Shown here one piece after another: positions 32,063 to 40,310 of a stretch of DNA of 64,000 nucleotides. A model generated the notes under the pieces. The model made no database searches. It was not told the origin of the DNA and saw only the letters and a list, made by a program, of their open reading frames with translations. This DNA comes from Fen-183 sp036504335. Its GTDB lineage: Bacteria; Acidobacteriota; Thermoanaerobaculia; UBA5066. Both the position numbers and the translations under genes were made by a program. Location: NCBI GenBank assembly GCA_036504335.1, contig DASXVJ010000035.1, forward strand, positions 152,018-216,017. The letters run 5' to 3'. The first letter of the stretch is position 1; each line of letters opens with the position of its first letter.

Positions 32063-34438
32063 GTGCCCGTCGAACAACGCAGCCGGTCGCGCGCCTTCGG
32101 CCGCGAGGCGCTGGTCTTTCTCGCGTTCCTCGCGCTGACGGTCGCGATGACGTGGCCGTGGGCGACGCACCTGCGCGACCACGCGTCCGACGCGGGAGAC
32201 CCGTACCTGAACTCGTGGATCCTCTGGTGGGACTTCCACCAGACGTTCCATTCGCCGTTCCACCTGTTCGACGGAAACATCTTCTATCCCGCGCGGCTCA
32301 GCCTCGCGTTCAGCGAGCACAACTACGGTCTCGCGCTGCCGCTCTTTCCGCTGTTCGCGCTCGGCCTCCGGCCGCTCACCGCCCAGGGAATCCTCACGCT
32401 CGTGGGCTTCGCGTTTTCGGGCTACGGCGCGTTTCGGCTCGGCCGAACCCTGACCGGGTCCGCCGGCGCCGCGTGGGTGGCGGGCGTCGCGTTCGCGTTC
32501 GTGCCGTACCGGTTCGGGCAGCTTCCCCACGTGAACTACCTCTTCGCGGGCTGGGTCCCGATCCTCTTCGAGGCGCTCGTCCTCTTCGTGCGCGAGAGAT
32601 CCCCGAGGCGCGCGGCCTGGCTCGGCGCCGCGTTCTTCCTGAACGGCCTCGCGGTCATCCACTGGCTCGTCCTCACGCTCGTCCCCCTTGCCGCGGTCGC
32701 CCTCGTCCTCGCGTTTCGCTCCGGCGCGGACCGGGACCGCGCGGGCTGGAAGAGGGGGGCCCTGGCCGTCGGGATCGCGGGCGTCGCGCTCCTGCCGTTC
32801 CTCCTCCCGTACCAGCGCGCCGCGAAGCTCTACGGCTTCACGCGCGGCATCGAGGAGACGCGCGACTTCTCCGCGCAGCCGCACGACTGGCTGAACGCCG
32901 ACCCGCGCAACCAGCTCTGGCGGGGATTCTCCGAGTTCCCGACGCCCGGCGAGCGCGCGCTGTTCCCGGGGCTCCTCCTTCTCGCGCTCCCGCTCGCGGC
33001 GCTGCTCCTGACGCCCGGCGGGGACGCGGCCACCGCCGAGGCCGGGCCCGCTCCCGATCCGCGCGTGCTGCGCGTCCTCGACGCCGTGGCCCTCCTCTCG
33101 GGCTTCCTCGCGCTCTTCGCGGCGAGCCCCGCGGGCATCCACGTCCGTCTCGCCGGGAAAGAGATCTTCCGCGCGACCGAGCCCTGGCGCGCGCTCGCCG
33201 TCCTTCTCGCGGCGCTCGCCGTGCGCTGGTGGCTCGCATATCCCACGGCGCTCCCGCTCGTGGCGTCGCGGAGCCTGGGGGCGAGCGTCCGCGCGATCCG
33301 GCGCCCGGACGTCATCGTCGTCGGTGCGCTCCTCGCCCTCCTCGGCTTTCTCGGCTCGCTCGGCGTGCGGTTTGCGTTCCACCGCGTCCTCTTCGAGACG
33401 ATCCCGCTCTTCCGCAGCATCCGCGTTCCGGCGCGCTGGGCGACGATCGCCTACCTCGGCCTCGCCGTCCTCGCGGGCGCGGGCGTCCTCGCGCTGGCCG
33501 AAGCCTGGAAGCGCCGCCGCCCCGGTCGCCGCACCGCCCCCGTCTTCGCTCTCGCGTGCCTCGCGTTTCTCCTCGAGGACCGTGCGGCGCCGCTGGACCT
33601 CTTCCGCGGCGAGGCCGACCCCGACGAGGTGACGCGCTTTCTCGCGGCGACCCCCATGAAGGGCGGGCTCGTCGAGCTGCCGTCCGGCACGCCGGAGCAC
33701 GGAAACTACCGCGCCGTGTTGCGGGCTGCCGACCACGGAAAGCCGCTCGTGACGGCCGTCTCGGGATTCTCGTCCCCCGTCGTCCGCCGCATCGAGGAAG
33801 ACGAGCGCAAGGCGCCGATCCCGGACGATCTCCTCGACTTCCTCGAGGACCTCCCGACCTCGTACGTCCTCGTGCGCGAGTCGTGGCTCGACCCCGCGCT
33901 GCGCACGACGCACCGGACGTGGCTCGACCGCGCCCTCGTCACGGGCCGCCTCGTCTTCGTGAAGCGCTTCGACGGCGACATGCGCAACGACCTCTTCGCG
34001 GTCGCGAAGAACGAGCCGTCGGCGAAACCGCTCGAGCCGCTGCCCTGGTCGCCTCCCGCCGGGCTGACGCCTGCCGGCCTCCCCTGGAAGGAAGACGCCG
34101 CGCTCACGGGGAACATCGACGCTCCCGAGGAGGGCGCGACCGTGAAGGGAACTCTGCGCATCCGCGGCTGGGCGCGCATCCCCGGCGAGGACCTCCACGT
34201 CACGCTCCTCGTGGACGGAGAACAGCGCTCCCTTGCGTCCGGCAGCCGGACGCCGCGGCCCGACGTCTGCGCCGCCGTGCCCGGGCTCGGCGACTGCTCG
34301 CAGACCGGGTACGAGGGGACGTTCGCGTTCCTTCCGGGAGATGCGGGCCCCCACGAGATCGTCGCCCTCTTCCGTTCGAAGGACGGCCGCGAGCGCCATT
34401 TCCCGCCGCGGAAGTTCACGTGGCAAGGCGGCCGGTGA
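32063..34438 (+). CDS. large GT-C/YfhO-like membrane protein with C-terminal beta-sandwich
   Basis: 791 residues. N-terminal helix, then an acidic loop (ASDAGDPYLNSWILWWDFHQ) like the DxD-type loop of YfhO/GT-C proteins, about eleven membrane segments to residue 500, and an extracytoplasmic C-terminal part ending in NIDAPEEGATVKGTLRIRGW ... TPRPDVCAAVPGLGDCSQTG, the module shared with the proteins encoded at 29131 and 29919. First gene of a plus-strand three-gene operon; the next start overlaps its stop as GTGA. Likely part of the same glycan or glycoprotein pathway. Confidence 0.8.
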   Translation: MPVEQRSRSRAFGREALVFLAFLALTVAMTWPWATHLRDHASDAGDPYLNSWILWWDFHQTFHSPFHLFDGNIFYPARLSLAFSEHNYGLALPLFPLFALGLRPLTAQGILTLVGFAFSGYGAFRLGRTLTGSAGAAWVAGVAFAFVPYRFGQLPHVNYLFAGWVPILFEALVLFVRERSPRRAAWLGAAFFLNGLAVIHWLVLTLVPLAAVALVLAFRSGADRDRAGWKRGALAVGIAGVALLPFLLPYQRAAKLYGFTRGIEETRDFSAQPHDWLNADPRNQLWRGFSEFPTPGERALFPGLLLLALPLAALLLTPGGDAATAEAGPAPDPRVLRVLDAVALLSGFLALFAASPAGIHVRLAGKEIFRATEPWRALAVLLAALAVRWWLAYPTALPLVASRSLGASVRAIRRPDVIVVGALLALLGFLGSLGVRFAFHRVLFETIPLFRSIRVPARWATIAYLGLAVLAGAGVLALAEAWKRRRPGRRTAPVFALACLAFLLEDRAAPLDLFRGEADPDEVTRFLAATPMKGGLVELPSGTPEHGNYRAVLRAADHGKPLVTAVSGFSSPVVRRIEEDERKAPIPDDLLDFLEDLPTSYVLVRESWLDPALRTTHRTWLDRALVTGRLVFVKRFDGDMRNDLFAVAKNEPSAKPLEPLPWSPPAGLTPAGLPWKEDAALTGNIDAPEEGATVKGTLRIRGWARIPGEDLHVTLLVDGEQRSLASGSRTPRPDVCAAVPGLGDCSQTGYEGTFAFLPGDAGPHEIVALFRSKDGRERHFPPRKFTWQGGR

Positions 34439-34869
34439 CGCGCGTCCGCACCGCCGCCGCCGGACTCGCGCTCCTCGTCTGGGCCCTCGCAGCCCTTCCT
34501 CGCCAGGCCGGCCACGTCTTCAGCCATCTCGGATCTTCCCGGAAGCACGTCGCCGACACCCTCGGCGAGATCCGGAGCCTCCAGTACGGGCCCGTATTCC
34601 AGGAAGCCATGGAGCGGATCGCGGCGGAGATTCCCCGTGACGCCGCCTACGGGATCGTCGAAAGCCGGGACCCGGGCTGCAACCCGTACTGGATCCGGTC
34701 GGCGCTCGTGCCGCACACGCCGCGCTCCCTCGGGCCGGAGTCCGCGCTCCGCCCGGAGGACCTGAGGACGCTGACGGCGGCATCGCCGCGGGTCTACGTC
34801 GTCGGGTGCGCGGACGGCGCGCCCGCGCTCCTCGCCCCCGCCGCTCCTGCGGAGGGCGCGCGGCCGTGA
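34435..34869 (+). CDS. small anchored partner protein (cassette copy B)
   Basis: 144 residues. N-terminal membrane anchor or signal (VRTAAAGLALLVWALAALPR) and a domain (EAMERIAAEIPRDAAYGIVE, YWIRSALVPHTPRSLG) homologous to the first half of the protein encoded at 29131, but lacking its beta-sandwich. Start and stop both overlap neighbours as GTGA. With the next gene it forms a duplicated, inverted cassette relative to 29922-27725. Confidence 0.65.
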   Translation: MTRVRTAAAGLALLVWALAALPRQAGHVFSHLGSSRKHVADTLGEIRSLQYGPVFQEAMERIAAEIPRDAAYGIVESRDPGCNPYWIRSALVPHTPRSLGPESALRPEDLRTLTAASPRVYVVGCADGAPALLAPAAPAEGARP

Positions 34870-36431
34870 GCACGGCGTACCGGCTCTTCGCGGCGCTCGG
34901 AGGCGTCGCGCTTCTCGCGGCGTCCGGCTGGGCTCTCGTGTCGTTCGTGCCGTCCCTGCGCCGAAAGCCCCCGCTCCTGCGCATCGCGTGGTCGTACCTT
35001 CTCGGCTGCGCCTTCGCGGGCGTTTCGCTCTACGCGCTCAGCCACTGGGGAGGCGTCGAACTCCGCCGCGGAACGATCCTGCCCGTTCTCCTCATGCCTC
35101 TCGCACTCGCCGCCTGGATGCGGCGGAAGGCGCCGCGATCGGCGTCGTCCCCGCGCCCGGCCTCGAGCCACACGGCGCGCGCGGCGGTCGCGCTCGCCGC
35201 CCTTTCGGGTGCCTTCGTCTCGGCGGCGGTCTTCGCCGACGCCCTCTCGGGCGTCCAGTGCGGGTTCGACGCGCGCATGACGTGGAACGCGCACGCGGGA
35301 TTCGTGCGGGCCGCCCGCACCGTGGACGCGCCCGTCCTCCTCGACGGCGGCACGTACCTCCACAACCCGAAGTACCCGCTGCTCCTCCCCATCCTGCAGG
35401 TCGCCGTCCAGGAAACGTTCGACACCGACGACGACGAGCGCGTCACGCGCCCGCTCTACGCCGTCTTCCTGCCCGTTCTCCTTCTCGTGGTCTTTGACGT
35501 CGCCGCGCCCCGCGCCGGCACGCTCGCCGCGGCCCTGATCGTCCTCGCCATGGCCCTGCTTCCCGCTCTCGCCTTCGAGTGGGACGGCGGCGCGATCACG
35601 TCGTACGCGGACATCCCGCTCGGCCTCTTCTGGGGCGCCGGGCTCGCGCTCTCCCTGAGCGCCCCGTGGCGGCCGCCCGAGGCGCTCACGGCCGGCCTTC
35701 TCCTCGGCGCGGGCGCGTTGGCGAAGACCGAAGGGCTGCTGCTCGGCGCGATCGTGGTCGCCCTCGCCGCACTCAGGGCCTTGCGCCGTGCGAGGCGAAC
35801 GAAGCGCCTCGGGCCCGTCCGCGCGACCGCGCTCGCGGCGGCCGTCTTCGCCGCGGCCGCGGCTCTCTGCCTCTCGTGGCGCGCCCAGGTCCCGAACCGC
35901 AACTCGGAGACGTGGGACGAGGTGACGGCGGGACAGATCGTTTCGGGCGTCGCACAGCGCCTCCCGGCCGTACTGCATTTTGTGCGGATCGAGATGGCCC
36001 GGCCCGAGGTGTGGAGCCGGTTCTGGTGGCTCGCGCCCGCGCTTTTCCTCCTCGGCGCGCGCGCCCTGAACCGCCCGTTCGCGCGCGGCCTCCTCGTCGC
36101 GTCGGCCGCGGCGCTCGCGGTCTACCTCGCCGCATACGGCGGGAGCAGCTGGACGCCCGAGCACCTCGTCCATCCGACGTGGAACCGGTTCCTCTCGCAG
36201 CTGGCCGTGCCCCTCTACGTCCTCCTCGCGTGCGCGGTCGCCGACGCGTTCGGGAGAAGTCAGCGGGCGCCGCGCGGCGGCCGCCCGAAGAGCTTCGTCT
36301 TCCCCGCCGCGGCGAGCTGCCGCATGAGCGGCGCCGGTTCCTCCTCGACGAACCACACCGCGCCGTCCTCGGCGCCCGTCGCACGGCGGTTCCGGCCGAA
36401 CATGACCGTCCAGTCCTCTTCGACCGCGTAA
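34866..36431 (+). CDS. GT-C type membrane glycosyltransferase-like protein (cassette copy B)
   Basis: 521 residues, about eleven membrane segments, homologous along its length to the protein encoded at 27725 (GFDARMTWNAHAGFVRAART, NPKYPLLLPILQVAVQE). The paralogue's sequence ends near residue 465; here the frame runs on for about 60 residues that lie entirely antisense to the convergent gene 36260-37804 and look like shadow sequence, so the natural stop was probably lost or shifted. GTG overlaps the upstream stop. Confidence 0.75.
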   Translation: MSTAYRLFAALGGVALLAASGWALVSFVPSLRRKPPLLRIAWSYLLGCAFAGVSLYALSHWGGVELRRGTILPVLLMPLALAAWMRRKAPRSASSPRPASSHTARAAVALAALSGAFVSAAVFADALSGVQCGFDARMTWNAHAGFVRAARTVDAPVLLDGGTYLHNPKYPLLLPILQVAVQETFDTDDDERVTRPLYAVFLPVLLLVVFDVAAPRAGTLAAALIVLAMALLPALAFEWDGGAITSYADIPLGLFWGAGLALSLSAPWRPPEALTAGLLLGAGALAKTEGLLLGAIVVALAALRALRRARRTKRLGPVRATALAAAVFAAAAALCLSWRAQVPNRNSETWDEVTAGQIVSGVAQRLPAVLHFVRIEMARPEVWSRFWWLAPALFLLGARALNRPFARGLLVASAAALAVYLAAYGGSSWTPEHLVHPTWNRFLSQLAVPLYVLLACAVADAFGRSQRAPRGGRPKSFVFPAAASCRMSGAGSSSTNHTAPSSAPVARRFRPNMTVQSSSTA

Positions 36432-37804
36432 TCGATTCCGGCGCGCTCGAGCTCGAGAAGCACGCCCGCCGCCGGCACCCAGGGCTCGCCCTCCGCGATG
36501 TGGACGAGCGGCTTTCGGACGCCCTCGGCCGCGAGGTGAACCTTCATGGCCGTCGTGAACGTCGCAACGCTCTCTTTCGTCGCGACCGGAATCGGCTGCT
36601 GCTCGACGAGGCCGCGTGCGTTCGAGATCGCGGCGAGGACCGCCACGACGGCGCAGCCGATCCCGACGGCTCGGCTACGGCCGCGCTCCTCCAGCGGGCG
36701 CGTCGCGACGAGCGCGACGGCCGTCCAGCCCGCGAAGGAGACGGCCGACGCGAACGCGAGCAGGTAGTCGAAGACCTCGCCGACGATCCTCAGGGCCGAA
36801 AAGAGCGCCGCCGCGCCGGCCGCGAGCGCCAGCCACGAGAGCGCCGCCGCGTCGTCGTCCCGCCGCCGCCGCGCGGCCGCGAGCGCGAGCGGCAGCAACG
36901 CGACGAGGAGGAGCGTGGAGAGGCCCGCGCCGACGTCGCGGTGGTCGCTCGTCGACGGGACGACCGCCGACGCGAGGGCGACGGGGATCGATCCCAGCTC
37001 GTGCGCGAGGGGGCCGAACACCTCGACGAACGTGTGCCGGGCGCCGTGCGAGCGGAAGAACTGCCAGAGCAGCGTCAGGTTGCCGGGGTGCTCCGCCGTT
37101 CCGCGGGCCTGCTCGAGAAGCGGCGGCGTCCAGAGCGCCGCGAGAAGGAGCGCCGCAGTCAGGACGGGCCGCACGGCGACGAGCCGCCGCCCGAGCCGTC
37201 CGGCGAGGACGAATGCCCCGAAGACGACGCACAGGGCGGCCGGCGCCGTTCCGAGGTGCGTCTGGACGAGGAACGTCGCCACGAACGCGAGGCCCGGGAG
37301 CCATGCCGCGCCCTGCCGGGCGAAACCGAGGGCGAGGATGACGAGGAGCGCCAGCGGGACGATCACCGCGTGCGGCCCCCACGCGTGCGCGACCCAGCCG
37401 GGCCCCATCCGCGCGAGGAGGAGGGCGAGTCCCGCCGCGGCGACGAGTCCATGGCGCGGGCCGAGGATCCTCGCCCCGGACCACGCTGCGGCGCCCGCGA
37501 AGAGCGTCGTCAGGAGAAGGGCTGCGAGGGAGAGGCCCGCGCTGCGCTGGCCGGTCGCCGCGTAGACGGGGGCCATCAGGAAGAGCTGGACGGGCCCCGG
37601 TTGGCTGAAGCCGAAGCGGGAGTAGACGCCCGTGAGCTGCGCCCCGTGAAGCGCCCTCCGCTCGGCCATCTCGATGACGGCGACGTCGTCGTCGACGCTC
37701 ATCGGGAGCCACGGCCGCGCGATCGCGAACCACCACGACGGGAGCAGCGGCAGCAGCACGAGGAGAACGGGCCAGAGCCCGGCGCGGCGATCGCGGACTT
37801 CCAT
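36260..37804 (-). CDS. GT-C/GT39-like multi-pass membrane glycosyltransferase
   Basis: 514 residues, about eleven membrane segments followed by a short soluble C-terminal domain (VHIAEGEPWVPAAGVLLELE). The first loop carries SVDDDVAVIEMAERRALHG with an Asp cluster and SQPGPVQLFLMAPVY, resembling mannosyl- and arabinosyl-transferase GT-C loops. Substrate unknown. Single-gene unit at the right edge of the glycosyltransferase region; TATGGT lies 11 bases before the ATG. Its 3' end overlaps the plus-strand gene by 172 bases. Confidence 0.78.
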   Translation of the reverse strand: MEVRDRRAGLWPVLLVLLPLLPSWWFAIARPWLPMSVDDDVAVIEMAERRALHGAQLTGVYSRFGFSQPGPVQLFLMAPVYAATGQRSAGLSLAALLLTTLFAGAAAWSGARILGPRHGLVAAAGLALLLARMGPGWVAHAWGPHAVIVPLALLVILALGFARQGAAWLPGLAFVATFLVQTHLGTAPAALCVVFGAFVLAGRLGRRLVAVRPVLTAALLLAALWTPPLLEQARGTAEHPGNLTLLWQFFRSHGARHTFVEVFGPLAHELGSIPVALASAVVPSTSDHRDVGAGLSTLLLVALLPLALAAARRRRDDDAAALSWLALAAGAAALFSALRIVGEVFDYLLAFASAVSFAGWTAVALVATRPLEERGRSRAVGIGCAVVAVLAAISNARGLVEQQPIPVATKESVATFTTAMKVHLAAEGVRKPLVHIAEGEPWVPAAGVLLELERAGIDYAVEEDWTVMFGRNRRATGAEDGAVWFVEEEPAPLMRQLAAAGKTKLFGRPPRGAR

Positions 37805-37848
37805 GAAGCGGAGTGACCATACCCCAGTCCATCCCCCGCGCGGCGTCG

Positions 37849-37854
37849 TACCAT
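37849..37854 (+). promoter_or_regulatory. -10 box (TACCAT) of a leaderless gene
   Basis: Five bases before GTG 37860. Confidence 0.45.
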
Positions 37855-37859
37855 GAGCC

Positions 37860-38948
37860 GTGGACTACCGGTACGGCGAGCTGCCGCTCGATCTCCTCCA
37901 GTCGCTCCTCTCGTACGAGGAGCTCCTGAAGCTCTTCCTCGACCTCGTTTCGCGCCTCGGCGGCGACGTGGAGGAAGCGATGGCCTGGATGCAGGAGCTG
38001 CAGCGCCGCGGGATCATCGGGAAGGACGTCGACCTCGAAGCGTTCCGCGCGGCGCTCGAGAAGCAGGGCATCGTGGGGCGCGACGGCGAGGGGAACCTGA
38101 CGCTCATGGGCCCCGGCGAGCGCCGCATCCGCCGAAACGCGCTCGAGGAGATTTTCTCGTCGCTGCAGAAGGCGGGGCCCGGGCTCCACGCGATTCCGCG
38201 CGCGGGAGGCGGCGGGGAGACGCTGCCCGAGACGCGCCCGTACGAGTTCGGCGACGACCCGGCGCGGCTGGACGGCATCCGGACGGTCGCGAACGCGGCC
38301 CGGCGCGACCCCGACGACCTCGCGCTCCTCCCGGCGGACTTCGAGGTCTTCGACGTCGAGGCCCAGAGCGCCTGCGCGACCGCGATCGCGATCGACGTCT
38401 CGCACTCGATGATTCTGTACGGCGAGGACCGGTTCACGCCCGCCAAGAAGGTCGCGCTCGCGCTGACGGAGCTCATCCTCCAGAAATACCCGAAGGACAC
38501 GATCGACGTCGTCCTCTTCGGCGACGAGGCGCGCTCCGTGCCGCTCGAGGAGCTGAGCAAGGCGCAGGTCGGTCCGTTCCACACGAACACGAAGGACGGC
38601 CTTGCGCTCTCGCGCCGGCTCCTCATGCGCCGCCGCTCGCGCAATCGCCAGATCTTCATGATCACGGACGGCAAACCCTCGTGCATCAAGGAGGGCGGAA
38701 AGCTCTACAAGAACCCGTTCGGGCTGGACCTGAAGATCGTGAACCGCACGCTGGAGGAAGCCGAGAAGCTCCGCCGCGACGGCATCCAGCTGACGACCTT
38801 CATGATCGCGACCGACGAGGCCCTCGTGGATTTCGTCGATACGATGACGAAGATCGCGCGCGGCCGGGCGTACTACGCCTCCCCCACCGACCTCGCGACG
38901 TTCGTGTTCCGGGATTACATCCGGAACAGGAAGAAGCTCTTTCGGTAA
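37860..38948 (+). CDS. VWA-domain protein (MoxR-associated type)
   Basis: 362 residues. Helical N-terminal part (LLKLFLDLVSRLGGDVEEAM), then a von Willebrand A domain from about 175 with the MIDAS motif IDVSHSM, and MITDGKPSC and TTFMIATDEALVDFV later in the fold. Cytoplasmic, no signal peptide. Such proteins usually pair with MoxR-like ATPases; the one encoded at 21610 is the likely partner by type. The next gene starts on the last base of its stop codon (TAATG). Confidence 0.88.
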   Translation: MDYRYGELPLDLLQSLLSYEELLKLFLDLVSRLGGDVEEAMAWMQELQRRGIIGKDVDLEAFRAALEKQGIVGRDGEGNLTLMGPGERRIRRNALEEIFSSLQKAGPGLHAIPRAGGGGETLPETRPYEFGDDPARLDGIRTVANAARRDPDDLALLPADFEVFDVEAQSACATAIAIDVSHSMILYGEDRFTPAKKVALALTELILQKYPKDTIDVVLFGDEARSVPLEELSKAQVGPFHTNTKDGLALSRRLLMRRRSRNRQIFMITDGKPSCIKEGGKLYKNPFGLDLKIVNRTLEEAEKLRRDGIQLTTFMIATDEALVDFVDTMTKIARGRAYYASPTDLATFVFRDYIRNRKKLFR

Positions 38949-39403
38949 TGCTGTTCTGGGTTGCGGCGGCCGCAGGGGTCTTTTTGCTGGCGACCGGAGG
39001 GTTCGTCCTCGCGACAAGGCTCATTGCCAGACGGAGAGGGCGCATTTTCCTAGAAGGGTTAGGGGGGGTCGTTCGCATCGGCACGCCGTGCCGCGTCGTG
39101 GACCGCCGCGGGCATGCACTCCTGCCGGGAACGGTCGCTCTCACGCCGTCGGGCCTCGTGTGGGAAGCGCTGGCCTCCGCTCCGGGCTCATTCACCTTCG
39201 AAGAAATACAGCGTCTCGAGACCGACGAACGGACACAGGCGCAGAGAGGATTCTTTCGTAACAAAATCCTTCGCGTGACTCCCGTCCGCGGCGAGGCCGT
39301 CGAATTCGTCGTCTCCCCCGGCCACGCCTGGGAATGGCGGCAGGCGCTCGGCGAATGGGCGGCGGCCCGCGGCCGAATCGGCGGCGCGGCGCGCCAGAGC
39401 TAG
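38948..39403 (+). CDS. membrane-anchored PH/GRAM-like hypothetical protein
   Basis: 151 residues. One N-terminal membrane helix (FWVAAAAGVFLLATGGFVLA) and a cytoplasmic beta-rich domain (GTPCRVVDRRGHALLPGTVA, GLVWEALASAPGSFTFEEIQ, ILRVTPVRGEAVEFVV) with the layout of bacterial PH/GRAM domains. Co-translated with the VWA gene (TAATG), so probably part of the same complex. Codon use is mixed, with two copies of the AT-rich dispersed motif near 39045 and 39190. Confidence 0.6.
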   Translation: MLFWVAAAAGVFLLATGGFVLATRLIARRRGRIFLEGLGGVVRIGTPCRVVDRRGHALLPGTVALTPSGLVWEALASAPGSFTFEEIQRLETDERTQAQRGFFRNKILRVTPVRGEAVEFVVSPGHAWEWRQALGEWAAARGRIGGAARQS

Positions 39404-40251
39404 TCCGGCAGAAAAGGCCGCGCCCGCTCCGCGAGGCGGGCCGGGAGGCGCTGCTTCACGAGCCGGCGGATCTCGCCGGGCGACGTCCGGAGCGTCACGT
39501 GCGTCAGGAGCACGACCTCGTTCTCGAAGAGGTCCGCCCGCTCGGCGATGTCGTCCACGTGGAGGTGCTTGAACGGCGCGGCGCGGCCCTTGTCGCGCTC
39601 CTCCACGAACGAGCACTCGAGGAGGAGCACCTTCGCCCGGAAGAACTCCGGCGGCGCCGCGTCGAAGATACCCGCCGCCGTGTCGCCCGAGTAGGCCGCG
39701 AGCGGGATCGCGACGCGGCCCGCGACGTCCCTCCCTTCCGCCGCGAGGGCCTTGATCTCCTCGCGCGTCTTCGACCCGAACTCCGGGAGGAGCCGGTGGC
39801 GCTCCTCGGAGGCCACGAACGCGAGCGTCGGGACGCGGTGATCGGCCTGAAAGCACGTCATCGAGAGGTCGCGCCGGAGCGCGACGCGCGAGCCGGGAGC
39901 CATCGCCTCGACGCGCGCGTCGTACGTCACGTCCTCGAGCTGCGCATGGAGGGCGACGATCTTCCGCCACGCCTCGACGGCGGAGGGGTGCGTGTGGACC
40001 GTCCCGCCCGGAAGACGCAGGAGCCGTCGCTGCGAGAACCAGTAGGCGAGGCCGGCGCCGTGGTCGAGGTGGGCGTGCGACAGGAAGACGTACGGAACCG
40101 GCACGAGCTCCCACGGGGAGCGGCCGAGGTCGAACGCGAACCCGAGCGTCGGGAAGTGGAACCACGTCTCGCGGCCCGCAACGGACACGCCGCGCAGCGG
40201 CAGGCCCGCGAACGTCCCCTCGATCCGCCGGGCCCGCGCCTCCACCGTCAC
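39400..40251 (-). CDS. MBL-fold hydrolase, RNase Z-like
   Basis: 283 residues from GTG 40251. Zinc motif LSHAHLDHG (HxHxDH) at about residue 60, further ligands in QADHRVP, SGDT and a late His (LLTHVTLR). The order of motifs resembles tRNase Z and related phosphodiesterases. TATCCT lies exactly six bases before the GTG (40263-40258), giving a leaderless transcript. Four-base convergent overlap with the PH-like gene. Confidence 0.85.
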   Translation of the reverse strand: MTVEARARRIEGTFAGLPLRGVSVAGRETWFHFPTLGFAFDLGRSPWELVPVPYVFLSHAHLDHGAGLAYWFSQRRLLRLPGGTVHTHPSAVEAWRKIVALHAQLEDVTYDARVEAMAPGSRVALRRDLSMTCFQADHRVPTLAFVASEERHRLLPEFGSKTREEIKALAAEGRDVAGRVAIPLAAYSGDTAAGIFDAAPPEFFRAKVLLLECSFVEERDKGRAAPFKHLHVDDIAERADLFENEVVLLTHVTLRTSPGEIRRLVKQRLPARLAERARPFLPD

Positions 40252-40257
40252 GGGTCG

Positions 40258-40278
40258 AGGATACCCGGCGCGTATACT
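40258..40278. promoter_or_regulatory. divergent -10 boxes for the MBL-fold gene and the MglA-like gene
   Basis: Minus strand TATCCT at 40263-40258 is six bases before GTG 40251. Plus strand TATACT at 40273-40278 gives a roughly 25-base leader containing GGAGG (40302-40306) for the GTPase gene. Confidence 0.5.
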
Positions 40279-40310
40279 CGGACGGCGTCTCAAACGGGTC
40301 CGGAGGCACC

